This document shows positions 49,139-58,700 of a stretch of DNA of 64,000 nt, one piece after another. The notes beneath the pieces were generated by a model, which saw only the letters and a list, made by a program, of their open reading frames with translations, did not search any database and had not been told where the DNA came from. The stretch's first letter is position 1; each line of letters begins with the position of its first letter. The position numbers and the translations under genes are program-made. Source of the stretch: Litorimonas taeanensis (GTDB lineage Bacteria > Pseudomonadota > Alphaproteobacteria > Caulobacterales > Maricaulaceae); assembly GCF_003634015.1 (NCBI RefSeq), contig NZ_RBII01000001.1:992001-1056000 (forward strand), written 5' to 3'.

Positions 49139-50286
49139 TATGATTTAGCCTTCTTTGTTGATGCCTTTGTAGCCGCTGGTTTGGCCGCCGCTTTCGCCAA
49201 GGTTTTACCCTGCTTCACCCACTCATCGCGCTTAATACGGCCCGGGAAGCGCGCCATAGCATCCTCTTCAATAACCTTAATGTCAGCGACTTTCCACGCA
49301 CCAATTTGGCGGTAATAATAGATACCCTTGGCGTTTAACTCAGCTTCAAATTTTGGCCCTATACCTTTAATTTTTTTGAGGTCATCAGGCGCACCATCTG
49401 TTGGGCCATCTTTATATATAACTTGTGGTTTTTCCGCGACAGGCTTTGACGCTCGCTTTGGACGGCCTGCAAAATGTGATTGTTCAACAAGACCTGCGGA
49501 CAAATCTTTCCCATGATTAGCAGGACGTTTTTTCGGGTCCCGACTTGCCTTGGATGCTGGGTCAACCCACCCACCCTTTGTAGCACGGCGTTCTTTCGGG
49601 TCCCATTCGTAATAATTTATTGCAGCTTTTGTTTCAGCATTTGGCAACTTAACAAGCTTACGACGAGCCTTAGACAAGTTTTCTGTCGTAAGCGCCATGG
49701 CGCCGCCCTCTGGCTCTGACGTATGACGGCCATTTTGCGGTCCTGCCTTCGGCGTCTCCCCCGCCACAAAAGCATCAAGTACAGCTTCAAGCCCCTCTGC
49801 GGTCAAATCCTCATAATAATGATCCCCATCATCATTCGAAATCTGAACCATAGGTGCATTTGCACATGCCCCCAAACACTCAACTTCGAGCCATGAGAGC
49901 TTACCGTCTTTGGACAATGTTTTTTGAGGGCCAATTTTTCGCTCAAGCATCGCCTTCAGCTCATCAGAGCCGCGAAGCCAACAAGGCGTCGTTCCACACA
50001 TTTGCACAAAATGCGTCCCGACAGGCTCTAGATTGAACATAGTATAGAACGTCGCCACTTCGTAAACACGGATATAGGCCATGCCCAGCATATCGCCGAC
50101 AGCCCGAAGTGCCTTTTCAGGTAACCATCCATCGGCATCTTTTTGAACAATCCAAAGCGCAGGAATTAGGGCAGAACGCTGACGTCCCTCCGGATATTTT
50201 TCAATCCACTTTTTAATTTCCTTGGTCGCCTTAGCAGAAATTTTAAATTCCTCAGGCTGACGTATAGCTAGGCGGCGAGCACTCAT
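49138..50286 (-). CDS. nuoE: NADH-quinone oxidoreductase subunit E with C-terminal extension
   Basis: Thioredoxin-like 2Fe-2S subunit (cluster N1a). Ligands are Cys97, Cys102, Cys137 and Cys141 ([10 protein letters not shown] and [11 protein letters not shown]). The core ends near residue 180. The next 200 residues are a Lys/Pro/Ala-rich linker followed by a helix-hairpin-helix-like unit (about 303-365: [20 protein letters not shown] and onward) and a basic tail of Ala, Lys and Thr. The total of 382 residues is far above the roughly 170-240 of simpler NuoE proteins, but long forms are known in some Alphaproteobacteria. The role of the extension is not known to me. Confidence 0.95.
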   Translation of the reverse strand: MSARRLAIRQPEEFKISAKATKEIKKWIEKYPEGRQRSALIPALWIVQKDADGWLPEKALRAVGDMLGMAYIRVYEVATFYTMFNLEPVGTHFVQMCGTTPCWLRGSDELKAMLERKIGPQKTLSKDGKLSWLEVECLGACANAPMVQISNDDGDHYYEDLTAEGLEAVLDAFVAGETPKAGPQNGRHTSEPEGGAMALTTENLSKARRKLVKLPNAETKAAINYYEWDPKERRATKGGWVDPASKASRDPKKRPANHGKDLSAGLVEQSHFAGRPKRASKPVAEKPQVIYKDGPTDGAPDDLKKIKGIGPKFEAELNAKGIYYYRQIGAWKVADIKVIEEDAMARFPGRIKRDEWVKQGKTLAKAAAKPAATKASTKKAKS

Positions 50287-51479
50287 CGGTCAATTTCTCC
50301 GAACACGATGTCAAGCGAGCCCAGAATGGCCGAAACATCAGCGAGCATATGCCCTTTATTCAAATAATCCATAGCGGCCAAATGCGGAAATCCTGGCGCG
50401 CGAATTTTGCAGCGATACGGCTTATTCGTACCGTCCGAAACAAGATACACTCCAAACTCACCTTTTGGCGCTTCAACAAAAGTGTAAACCTCGCCAGCTG
50501 GCACATGAAAACCTTCTGTATAGAGCTTAAAGTGATGAATAAGAGCTTCCATGCTCTGCTTCATCTCTGCACGGCGCGGCGGCGTAAACTTGTTATCCGC
50601 CGTCATAACGGGGCCTTCCGGCATCATCTCTAGACACTGACGCATGATTTTAACAGATTCATACATTTCCTCAACACGGCAGAGGTAACGGTCATAGCAA
50701 TCGCCATTTTTACCGAGAGGGATTTTGAAATCGAGCTCAGAGTAAACTTCATAAGGCTGTGAACGACGGAGATCCCAAGGAATACCCGAACCACGAACAA
50801 GCACACCAGAGAACCCCCAGTCATAACAATCTTGCTTTGAGACCACACCAATATCAACATTGCGCTGCTTGAAAATACGGTTTTCCGTTAAAAGCGTCTC
50901 GATATCTTTGAGCTTTTGCGGGAACTCATCACACCACACGAGCAAGTCATCAATAAGCGCAGGCGGAAGATCCTGATGAACACCGCCGGGGCGGAAGTAA
51001 TTGGCGTGCATACGCGAGCCACATGCGCGTTCGTAAAACACCATCAGTTTTTCACGCTCTTCAAACCCCCAAACAGGCGGCGTCAGAGCACCAACATCCA
51101 TCGCTTGCGTCGTGACATTGAGCATATGCGAGAGAATACGGCCGATTTCCGAATACAAAACCCGGATAAATTGCGCGCGGCGTGGCACACCAATATCGGC
51201 CAGCTTTTCAATCGCCAAACAAAACGCATGCTCTTGGTTCATCGGAGCAACATAATCCAAGCGGTCAAAATACGGGATAGCCTGCAGATATGTCTTATGT
51301 TCGATTAGCTTTTCTGTCCCGCGGTGGAGGAGTCCAATATGCGGGTCAACGCGCTCGACAATTTCGCCCTCGAGTTCAAGGACAAGACGGAGCACACCAT
51401 GCGCCGCAGGATGCTGTGGCCCAAAGTTAATGGTGAAGTTACGATCATCACCTTCGAGAGAGGCTTCTTGAGTCGCCAT
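50283..51479 (-). CDS. nuoD: NADH-quinone oxidoreductase subunit D
   Basis: 49-kDa-type subunit lining the quinone site. 398 residues: [21 protein letters not shown] with the quinone-contacting His, [49 protein letters not shown], and a C-terminal [14 protein letters not shown]. It is separate from nuoC; the ends overlap with nuoE (4 bp) and nuoC (1 bp). Confidence 0.97.
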   Translation of the reverse strand: MATQEASLEGDDRNFTINFGPQHPAAHGVLRLVLELEGEIVERVDPHIGLLHRGTEKLIEHKTYLQAIPYFDRLDYVAPMNQEHAFCLAIEKLADIGVPRRAQFIRVLYSEIGRILSHMLNVTTQAMDVGALTPPVWGFEEREKLMVFYERACGSRMHANYFRPGGVHQDLPPALIDDLLVWCDEFPQKLKDIETLLTENRIFKQRNVDIGVVSKQDCYDWGFSGVLVRGSGIPWDLRRSQPYEVYSELDFKIPLGKNGDCYDRYLCRVEEMYESVKIMRQCLEMMPEGPVMTADNKFTPPRRAEMKQSMEALIHHFKLYTEGFHVPAGEVYTFVEAPKGEFGVYLVSDGTNKPYRCKIRAPGFPHLAAMDYLNKGHMLADVSAILGSLDIVFGEIDR

Positions 51480-52072
51480 TACGCCTTCTCCACTTTCTCA
51501 TCTCCGGGCAGGATATATTTCGCACCCTCCCATGGTGACATAAAGTCAAAGCTTCGATATTCTTGCGGCAAGTTTACAGGCTCATAAATCACAGCCTTAC
51601 GCTCTTCATCATATCGCACTTCCACAAAACCAGAGAGCGGGAAGTCCTTGCGTAATGGATACCCCTCGAACCCATAATCCGTAAGAATCCGGCGCAAATC
51701 AGGATGCTGGTCAAAGACGATACCATACATGTCAAAAGCTTCGCGCTCATACCAATCCGCATTCGGAAACACCGCTGAAATGGAATGAACAGGATGCTCT
51801 TCATCCGTCGTGACCTTCACGCGAATACGTACATTATGTGCCATAGACAGCATGTGATAAACCACATCAAAGCGACGTTCACGCGCAGGGTAATCAACAC
51901 CGCAAATATCAATCAAAGAGGCAAATTTACAAATTGGGTCATCGCGTAAAAACGTAATAACTTTGACGATTTCGGCACGGCGCGCATTGATGAGCAGCTC
52001 GCCAAATTGAATTTCAGCTGAATTGACCGCATCCCCTAGCAAGTCAACAATATGGTCCTTGAGATCTTCCAT
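51479..52072 (-). CDS. nuoC: NADH-quinone oxidoreductase subunit C
   Basis: 30-kDa-type peripheral subunit. 197 residues with the family signature [41 protein letters not shown], followed by a C-terminal tail that packs on NuoD. It is 2 bp after nuoB. Confidence 0.97.
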   Translation of the reverse strand: MEDLKDHIVDLLGDAVNSAEIQFGELLINARRAEIVKVITFLRDDPICKFASLIDICGVDYPARERRFDVVYHMLSMAHNVRIRVKVTTDEEHPVHSISAVFPNADWYEREAFDMYGIVFDQHPDLRRILTDYGFEGYPLRKDFPLSGFVEVRYDEERKAVIYEPVNLPQEYRSFDFMSPWEGAKYILPGDEKVEKA

Positions 52073-52074
52073 GA

Positions 52075-52650
52075 CTAACGCTCAATATTCCCTTCACGGC
52101 GAATTTTCTTTTGCAACTGCAAAATTCCGTAAACGAGAGCCTCAGCCGTCGGAGGACAACCCGGCACATAAACGTCAACAGGAACAATACGGTCACAACC
52201 GCGCACAACAGCATATGAATAATGATAATACCCACCACCATTCGCACATGACCCCATAGAAATCACATATCGAGGGTTTGGCATTTGGTCATAAACCTTG
52301 CGAAGCGCAGGTGCCATTTTATTTGTAAGTGTGCCCGCAACAATCATTACATCAGATTGGCGAGGGGACGCACGCGGGGCAAATCCAAAACGCTCGACAT
52401 CATAACGTGGCATTGACGCCTGCATCATCTCTACGGCGCAGCAAGCCAACCCAAAGGTCATCCACATAAGAGAGCCAGTCCGCGCCCAAGTAACAAGATC
52501 ATCTGAAGCCGCTGTAATAAAGCCTTTATCAGCGAGTTGGTCAGACAATCCATCAAAGAACGGGTCATGCTTTTTAGGGTCATAGGCTGGCGTACCCATG
52601 TCGCGAGCCGCCATTCCAAATGAAGGACTATCAGGCGTAATAATTGTCAT
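52075..52650 (-). CDS. nuoB: NADH-quinone oxidoreductase subunit B
   Basis: Carries terminal cluster N2, the direct electron donor to quinone. From the ATG at 52650 it has 191 residues; ligands are Cys70-Cys71 ([11 protein letters not shown]), Cys135 (MGSCANGGG) and Cys165 ([11 protein letters not shown]). An in-frame extension to 52695 would overlap nuoA and is not favoured; GGAG precedes 52650. Confidence 0.97.
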   Translation of the reverse strand: MTIITPDSPSFGMAARDMGTPAYDPKKHDPFFDGLSDQLADKGFITAASDDLVTWARTGSLMWMTFGLACCAVEMMQASMPRYDVERFGFAPRASPRQSDVMIVAGTLTNKMAPALRKVYDQMPNPRYVISMGSCANGGGYYHYSYAVVRGCDRIVPVDVYVPGCPPTAEALVYGILQLQKKIRREGNIER

Positions 52651-52664
52651 CTTAAATCTCCGCC

Positions 52665-53030
52665 CTATTCCCAATCCAACGCGCCGCGCTGCCATGCATA
52701 AGCCAATCCCGCCGCCAATTCAGCCAAGAAAATCATCACGACCGCCCAAGACCAAAAACCAACTTGATCCAACGTCACGGCATATGGAAAGAGGAAGGCA
52801 ACTTCGATATCAAAAATAATAAACAGAATGGCTACGAGGTAAAACCGCACATCGAACTTCATGCGGGAATCATCAAAGGCATTAAACCCACATTCATAAG
52901 TGGACACCTTTTCACTGTCAGGGCTCGCAGGCGCAAATATCTTTGCGGCTATCAAAAACAACAGACTAAGCGCCGTAGCAATACCGAAAAGGATAATAAC
53001 CGGGAGATATTCCAGCAAAAAATCGTTCAT
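52665..53030 (-). CDS. nuoA: NADH-quinone oxidoreductase subunit A
   Basis: First gene of the complex I operon; a three-helix membrane subunit. 121 residues: first helix at 5-30, then [41 protein letters not shown], which contains the conserved loop Cys and the Asp/Glu residues of helix 2. Confidence 0.97.
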   Translation of the reverse strand: MNDFLLEYLPVIILFGIATALSLLFLIAAKIFAPASPDSEKVSTYECGFNAFDDSRMKFDVRFYLVAILFIIFDIEVAFLFPYAVTLDQVGFWSWAVVMIFLAELAAGLAYAWQRGALDWE

Positions 53031-53554
53031 GAAAACTCTTACGGCTTAGGCAGATGCAGTCGAATCCATAAAAAGACTCACATCTTACTCTCTGTTCATA
53101 ATCGGTCGGAACCTAGAGACAGCCAAACACGATTGCAACCTTCGTTTACGGGGAATTTTGCAAGTTTTCCACCCCGATAACCCCTTGATTAATTGCGAAT
53201 AAGTCGCAGTTTTAATTAGAGCCCACTTGGCGTTAGTTCTACCCCTTAAACAGCCTATTTCGCAGGCCTGAATGGCTCTGTCTTCGACGCTTAACTTAAA
53301 ATTGCTTCATAGTTTGCTGCCAGCAGTGGCGGCCATATATTTGGCACTCTACGAAATATTTAACATGAGAGGCTTTACCTCACCTATAGACGTGTCCTTA
53401 CCGCGCCCTTCCCTTCACCTCATGACGGCAACAAAAAATGAAAATAGATAGCCTTTCCCATATGAGAGCAAGATAGCCACGCCTCATATATTTGATAACG
53501 CGCTTGACGTGCCATTAGTTTATTTTTACGAATCGTCGTTCGAGGGAGCAGGCT
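53031..53554. other. 524-bp intergenic region between nuoA and the TPR gene, with candidate divergent promoters
   Basis: No gene is convincing. A candidate nuo promoter on the minus strand is TTGGCT (53121-53126), 17 bases, GATTAT (53098-53103), about 70 bp before the nuoA ATG. A weaker candidate for the TPR gene is TTGACG (53504-53509), 17 bases, TACGAA (53527-53532). A 28-codon frame at 53365-53451 lacks a ribosome site. No tRNA, strong hairpin or LexA box was seen. It is the longest gene-free stretch in the window. Confidence 0.4.
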
Positions 53555-54523
53555 GTGGCCGAAGATTTAGACGCAAAAATCGTCACAGCTGAAGCTATGT
53601 TAAGAGCAGGAAATTACGCTCGGGCCAAAGAACTTTCCCAAGAAGTTTTAAAAAAACAAGATGACCACTTAGAAGCCTTTGAAGTCCTCTATGAAATCCG
53701 CACTATAGACGCAGAATTTGATAGAGCTCTTGCGCTCGCTTTATGGCGTCTTGAGCGCCTCCCAAATTGCCCTTACGCTAATGTCTCCCACCTTCATGCC
53801 CTCTGCCTTTTGAAAAGAAAGCAAGAAGCAACCAAGACCTTTAAATTGCTACAAACCCGGCTTGGCAATCACCCCTTTGAACTTCAACGCGCAGAACTAC
53901 TATATGCTTATGCCTTTAAACGCCCCAAGGAGACCCGAAAACTAATCGCCATAGCAAGAGAGAGCGGTCGTTTTGATTCGAAATGGCTGGACGCCCTAGA
54001 GAGCGATATGCACGCAGATTCAGGGCATATCTTCACCTCTCGGAAAATGTTGTCACAAGCTTTGAAAGAAAGTCCAATGGATGCAGACTTATTATATGAT
54101 ATGTCTGTGACAAATGTTCTTACTGGGCACCTGCCATCGGCCATTAAGCAAGCGAAACGCGCTAAAGAAATCAACCCTCCAATGGCCCCCGCTTATAATG
54201 AAGTCATCATTGTGGCGACGATGGGTCTTATACCTCTTTTCTGGGGAGCGATGTCTTTTTTGGTGCTTAATGCGAGCTTTGTAACCCGTCTACCCTATCT
54301 GGTTCGTATCCCTTTCAACTATCTATTTATGGCAATAGGAATAATTATCGCAATGGCTATTCCTCTTACGATGGATGCCCTCAATATTAATGTTCCGGCC
54401 CTTAACGCTCTTATTCTCTTTGGAAATATCGGCTTTACACTATATTTGCTATTTGGCTTTCAGCATGTCGGCCTTAGGCGCGCCAAAAAGAAAAATAATA
54501 TTAGCTTGAACAGGGATTACTAA
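53555..54523 (+). CDS. TPR-repeat protein with three C-terminal membrane segments
   Basis: 322 residues starting at GTG, with GAGGGAG seven bases upstream. Residues 1-210 are a stack of helix pairs of TPR character (AEAMLRAGNYARAKELSQEVLK, then repeats at about 40-70, 75-105, 110-140 and 175-210). Three hydrophobic helices follow at about 215-238, 253-274 and 281-304, then a basic tail (LRRAKKKNN). There is no signal peptide, so the TPR part is probably cytoplasmic and tethered by the C terminus. The AAA+ ATPase gene follows after 3 bp, suggesting the TPR domain is its membrane anchor or adaptor. I recognise no named family; the function is unknown. Confidence 0.85.
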   Translation: MAEDLDAKIVTAEAMLRAGNYARAKELSQEVLKKQDDHLEAFEVLYEIRTIDAEFDRALALALWRLERLPNCPYANVSHLHALCLLKRKQEATKTFKLLQTRLGNHPFELQRAELLYAYAFKRPKETRKLIAIARESGRFDSKWLDALESDMHADSGHIFTSRKMLSQALKESPMDADLLYDMSVTNVLTGHLPSAIKQAKRAKEINPPMAPAYNEVIIVATMGLIPLFWGAMSFLVLNASFVTRLPYLVRIPFNYLFMAIGIIIAMAIPLTMDALNINVPALNALILFGNIGFTLYLLFGFQHVGLRRAKKKNNISLNRDY

Positions 54524-54526
54524 TCG

Positions 54527-55732
54527 ATGACGAGCCATATAGACTCCAAAACGGCCATACAACAAATGCGAGCCGTCGTTATCAGCACTCCCGGGCAAGC
54601 GGGGCTACTGTCTGGCTTAGTGGCTCTACTTGATAACGCACCAGACAGCGCCCTTATCATCGAGGGATTAAAGGATGTGAACCCGAAGGATTACTCAGAT
54701 ACGCGTCTACGTGAACGTATCTCAGAATTATTAAAAGAAGCTGGCGATAATGACATGGCCGCCCTTTGGGAAAACACGTCTAATGATGACCTCCCCTCCA
54801 ATGTTATCAGTCTGGCCAGTGCCAGTAATGATATTAGCGCTCCAAAACTCGAAAATACGAGGCCGGGTCAAAATTCATTATGTTTTGACGATATTGGCGG
54901 CCTAGAAAAAGTAAAACAGCAAATGCGCCGCCGCATTATAAACCCCTTTTTAAAGAAAGAGCTTTTCGCAAAGTTTAAAAAGCGATCTGGTGGCGGTGTT
55001 TTGATGTATGGCCCTCCCGGTTGCGGTAAAACCATGCTGGCAAAGGCCTTGGCCCATGAGTGCAATGCCAACTTCATGAATATCAAAGCCGCAGATATCT
55101 TAGATCGCTGGATTGGCAGTTCTGAGAAAAACATTGTCGAAATGTTCGCTCGCGCCCGCAACAATAAACCAGTAGTCATTTTTTTTGATGAAGTAGAGGC
55201 TCTTGCGCAAAAACGCGAGTTTGGCGATAGCCATCACGTGAACACAACTGTTTCAGCGTTATTGACAGAAATGGATGGGTTTGAATCTGACAATGAAGGC
55301 GTACTTATGCTTGGCGCCACGAATGTGCCTTGGTCGCTTGATACGGCCTTTCGCCGGCCCGGGCGTTTTGACAGAACTATCTTTGTTCCACCGCCAGACA
55401 AGTTGGCACGTCGATTTATCTTGCAAAACCAGCTGGAAGACCGCCCTGTTGAGGAAAACTTGGATTTATCTTTTGTTATAGCAAAAAGCTCGGGCTTTTC
55501 AGGGGCCGACCTCATTGGCCTTGTAGATACAGCACTTGATTACGCTATTGAAGAAAGCGACGAGACAGGGTCTATCGCGCCTCTTTCGGCAACTCACTTC
55601 AAAGAAGCACTCCAAGAAGTTCGCCCCAGTACGGGTGAGTGGTTATCTCAAGCTTCGGCTTATGCCCAGCACGCTAATAAAGATGGGCTCTATGACGACC
55701 TTTCAGATTTTCTAAAAAAATATGGGCGCTAG
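54527..55732 (+). CDS. Single-ring AAA+ ATPase of Vps4/katanin/spastin type
   Basis: 401 residues. A helical N-terminal region (1-115, no recognised domain, possibly binding the neighbour) leads into one AAA module. Walker A is GPPGCGKT (162-169), the pore loop RWIGSSE (aromatic Trp195), Walker B VVIFFDEVEAL (216-226), sensor 1 Asn266, and arginine fingers Arg277 and Arg280 in RRPGRFDR. A C-terminal helix VRPSTGEWLSQASAYAQH follows. All catalytic parts are intact, so it should be an active unfoldase or remodeller. No HExxH protease motif is present, so it is not FtsH. The preceding TPR-membrane gene, 3 bp upstream, is its likely partner. Substrate unknown. Confidence 0.88.
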   Translation: MTSHIDSKTAIQQMRAVVISTPGQAGLLSGLVALLDNAPDSALIIEGLKDVNPKDYSDTRLRERISELLKEAGDNDMAALWENTSNDDLPSNVISLASASNDISAPKLENTRPGQNSLCFDDIGGLEKVKQQMRRRIINPFLKKELFAKFKKRSGGGVLMYGPPGCGKTMLAKALAHECNANFMNIKAADILDRWIGSSEKNIVEMFARARNNKPVVIFFDEVEALAQKREFGDSHHVNTTVSALLTEMDGFESDNEGVLMLGATNVPWSLDTAFRRPGRFDRTIFVPPPDKLARRFILQNQLEDRPVEENLDLSFVIAKSSGFSGADLIGLVDTALDYAIEESDETGSIAPLSATHFKEALQEVRPSTGEWLSQASAYAQHANKDGLYDDLSDFLKKYGR

Positions 55733-55740
55733 GCCCATAT
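55713..55740 (-). terminator. Intrinsic terminator for the gltD-gltB operon, inside the AAA gene 3' end
   Basis: A perfect 8-bp stem, ATATGGGC (55720-55727) and GCCCATAT (55733-55740), has a 5-base loop. On the minus strand it is followed by seven Ts (A run at 55714-55720). The last codons and the stop of the AAA gene lie within it. Toward the + strand the T content is poor, so termination there would be weaker. Confidence 0.8.
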
Positions 55741-55771
55741 CTTCTTGATACTTCAATGGTAGGGTGCAGTC

Positions 55772-58700
55772 TTACTCAGCCGCGTCCACCAAAGGCACAG
55801 CCAGACGCGTTAGCATTTCCTTTGGCACAACCTGCCAGAAATGTCCGCGTTCTAACTCCCATTCATCCAAGAGCTTTTTGGAGAATTCTGAACCTGTCAT
55901 CTCGGCGTGTTTACGGATGAGGTCTTTACACTCTTCTTCATAATACTCGGAACTAAACCGCTGGCAGATAACATTATCTGGGTTGATAGCTTTTTCGAAT
56001 TGCGCACCTACATCATAAATATAAGCCATGCCGCCCGTCATACCCGCGCCGAAATTATCGCCGACTGGCCCGAGAATAACAGCAATACCGCCTGTCATAT
56101 ACTCACAACCATTGGAGCCGCAGCCCTCGACCACTGTTACAGCACCAGAGTTACGCACGCAGAAGCGCTCGCCTGCACGGCCAGCGGCCAGAAGCATGCC
56201 TTTGGTCGCCCCATAAAGGCAAGTATTACCGATGATGGCGCTATTATGTGTGTCAATCTTTGTATGGCCTTGAGGCGCAACAATAATTTCTGCCCCAGAC
56301 AAACCTTTACCGACATAGTCATTAGCATCGCCATCCACGCAAATCCTAAGGCCCTTCATACCGAAAGCCCCTAATGACTGTCCCGCAGACCCACGGAGCC
56401 GAACCGTTAATTGGCCATCGGCGGCCCCTTCGATACCGAAAGTGTTATAGATATGCGAGCTTGTGCGTGTTCCTACCGCCCGGTGCGTGTTTTGCACACC
56501 ATATGTCAGATAGGTTTTTTCTCCGCTCTCAAAGAAGGGCTGCGCATCAGCAACAATTTGAACATCCAGCGTGTCGGGCACTTCAATTCTTGTGTTACGC
56601 GTATCTTTGACACGATCATTATCAATTTTCGCCAAGATGGGGTTTAAATCCAGATCATCTAGGTTCTCCGCACCGCGAGAGACTTGAGTCAATAAATCAG
56701 TTCGGCCGATAATTTCATCCAAAGTCTCAACGCCAAGCTCGGCTAGAATTTCACGAACTTCCTCGGCAATGAACGTCATCAAGTTAATGACTTTCTCTGG
56801 CGACCCTGTGAATTTCTCCCGCAGAGCTGGATCTTGAACACAAACCCCAACAGGGCATGTATTTGAGTGGCATTGGCGCACCATTATACAGCCCATAGCC
56901 ACTAATGACAGGGTTCCGATGCCGTATTCCTCTGCGCCTAAAAGCGCAGCAATAACGATATCACGCCCCGTTTTCAGACCACCATCGGTCCGTAATGTGA
57001 CCGCGCCGCGTAGATTATTTAGCGTCAAAACTTGATGTGCTTCTGAAAGCCCTAATTCCCATGGCAGGCCTGCATATTTTAATGACGTATTGGGTGAAGC
57101 CCCAGTCCCGCCATTATGACCCGCAATTAAGATTGTATCCGCTTTTGCCTTGGCGACACCCGCAGCAATCGTACCAACACCTGAAGAGGCGACCAACTTA
57201 ACGGCGACACGGGCTGTTGGGTTAATCTGCTTTAAATCGTAAATCAGCTGCGCCAAGTCTTCGATAGAGTAAATGTCATGATGCGGCGGCGGCGAAATTA
57301 ATGTGACGCCTGGAGTCGCATTCCGGAATTTCGCGATCATTTCCGTGACTTTAAAGCCAGGCAATTGCCCGCCTTCACCTGGTTTAGCCCCTTGGGCGAC
57401 TTTGATTTCGATTTCCCGGCATTTATTCAAATACTCGGCATTCACACCAAAGCGGCCTGAAGCGATTTGTTTCACAGCAGAGTTAGGGTTATCTCCATTG
57501 GGTAAAGGTTTATACCGCGCTCTATCTTCACCGCCCTCGCCTGATACTGACTTCGCCCCAATGCGGTTCATCGCTATATTCAAAGTTCCATGCGCTTCTG
57601 GCGATAATGCACCAAGCGACATGCCAGGGGTACAAAAACGCCTGCGAATTTCATTCACGCTTTGAACGCGATGTAATGGAATAGGCTTTGCCGAAGGTTT
57701 CAAAGCTAACAAGTCTCTGATTTGTATGGGCTTTGCGGTATTTACGACTTTGGCGTAGTTTTTATAAAGCTCATAATCCTCACGACTGACAGCCTCTTGT
57801 AGCATGTGGATCATATCTGCTTGATAGGCGTGACGCTCGCCTTTGGCCCGCACGCGGTATAAACCGCCAATAGGCAATCTGACCACGGCGGGGTCATAAG
57901 CGCGTTCATGCATTTCTAGAATTTTAGCTTCAAGACCCGCAAGACCAATCCCAGAAATACGGCTTGCCATACCAGGGAAATTGGCACCGACCAAGGCACG
58001 AGAAAGACCAATCGCTTCAAAATTATTACCACCCCGATATGAGGAAATAACGGAAATTCCCATTTTAGAGATAATCTTCAACAAGCCGCCTTCAATGGCC
58101 GCCTTATATTGTGCCACAGCTTCGTCAGAGTTCATATCCAGCAAGCCACGATTGACACGTTCAACCAGTGAATCTTGTGCCATATAAGCGTTAACCGCAG
58201 TGGCCCCTGCCCCAATAAGAACAGCAAAATAATGAGTATCCATACATTCGGCAGACCGCACAAGAATTGAACAAGACGCGCGCAGGCCCTCATTCACCAA
58301 GGCTGTTTGGACAGCGCCCGTACACAGAATGATTGGCGCAGCAGCGCGGTCTTCATTTGTGTTTTCATCTGTTAAAACGATGTTCTCAACACCCTTTTTA
58401 ACGGCCGCAACCGCCTCTTCTCTGATGCGGCGCAAGGTATCGCGTAAGGCCCTACCCGATGAGTCTTCTGTGTCTGCAACAGGGAATGTACAATCCAGCA
58501 TCGCAATCTTCTTTGACCCGACCATTTCGGCAAAGCGTTCAAACATGCCATTTGTAAGAACAGGACTGTCAAGAACATACATTTCACGAGTCTGACTACC
58601 TGTTTCCGCCAAGATATTACGCAAATTACGGAATCGTGTTTTCAGCCCCATCACTCGTGTTTCGCGCAATGGGTCAATAGGCGGGTTCGTCACTTGTGAG

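Noticed and set aside
53365-53451. 28-codon frame in the nuoA/TPR gap
   Set aside because: No ribosome site, no membrane or repeat character, Pro-rich random-looking composition.
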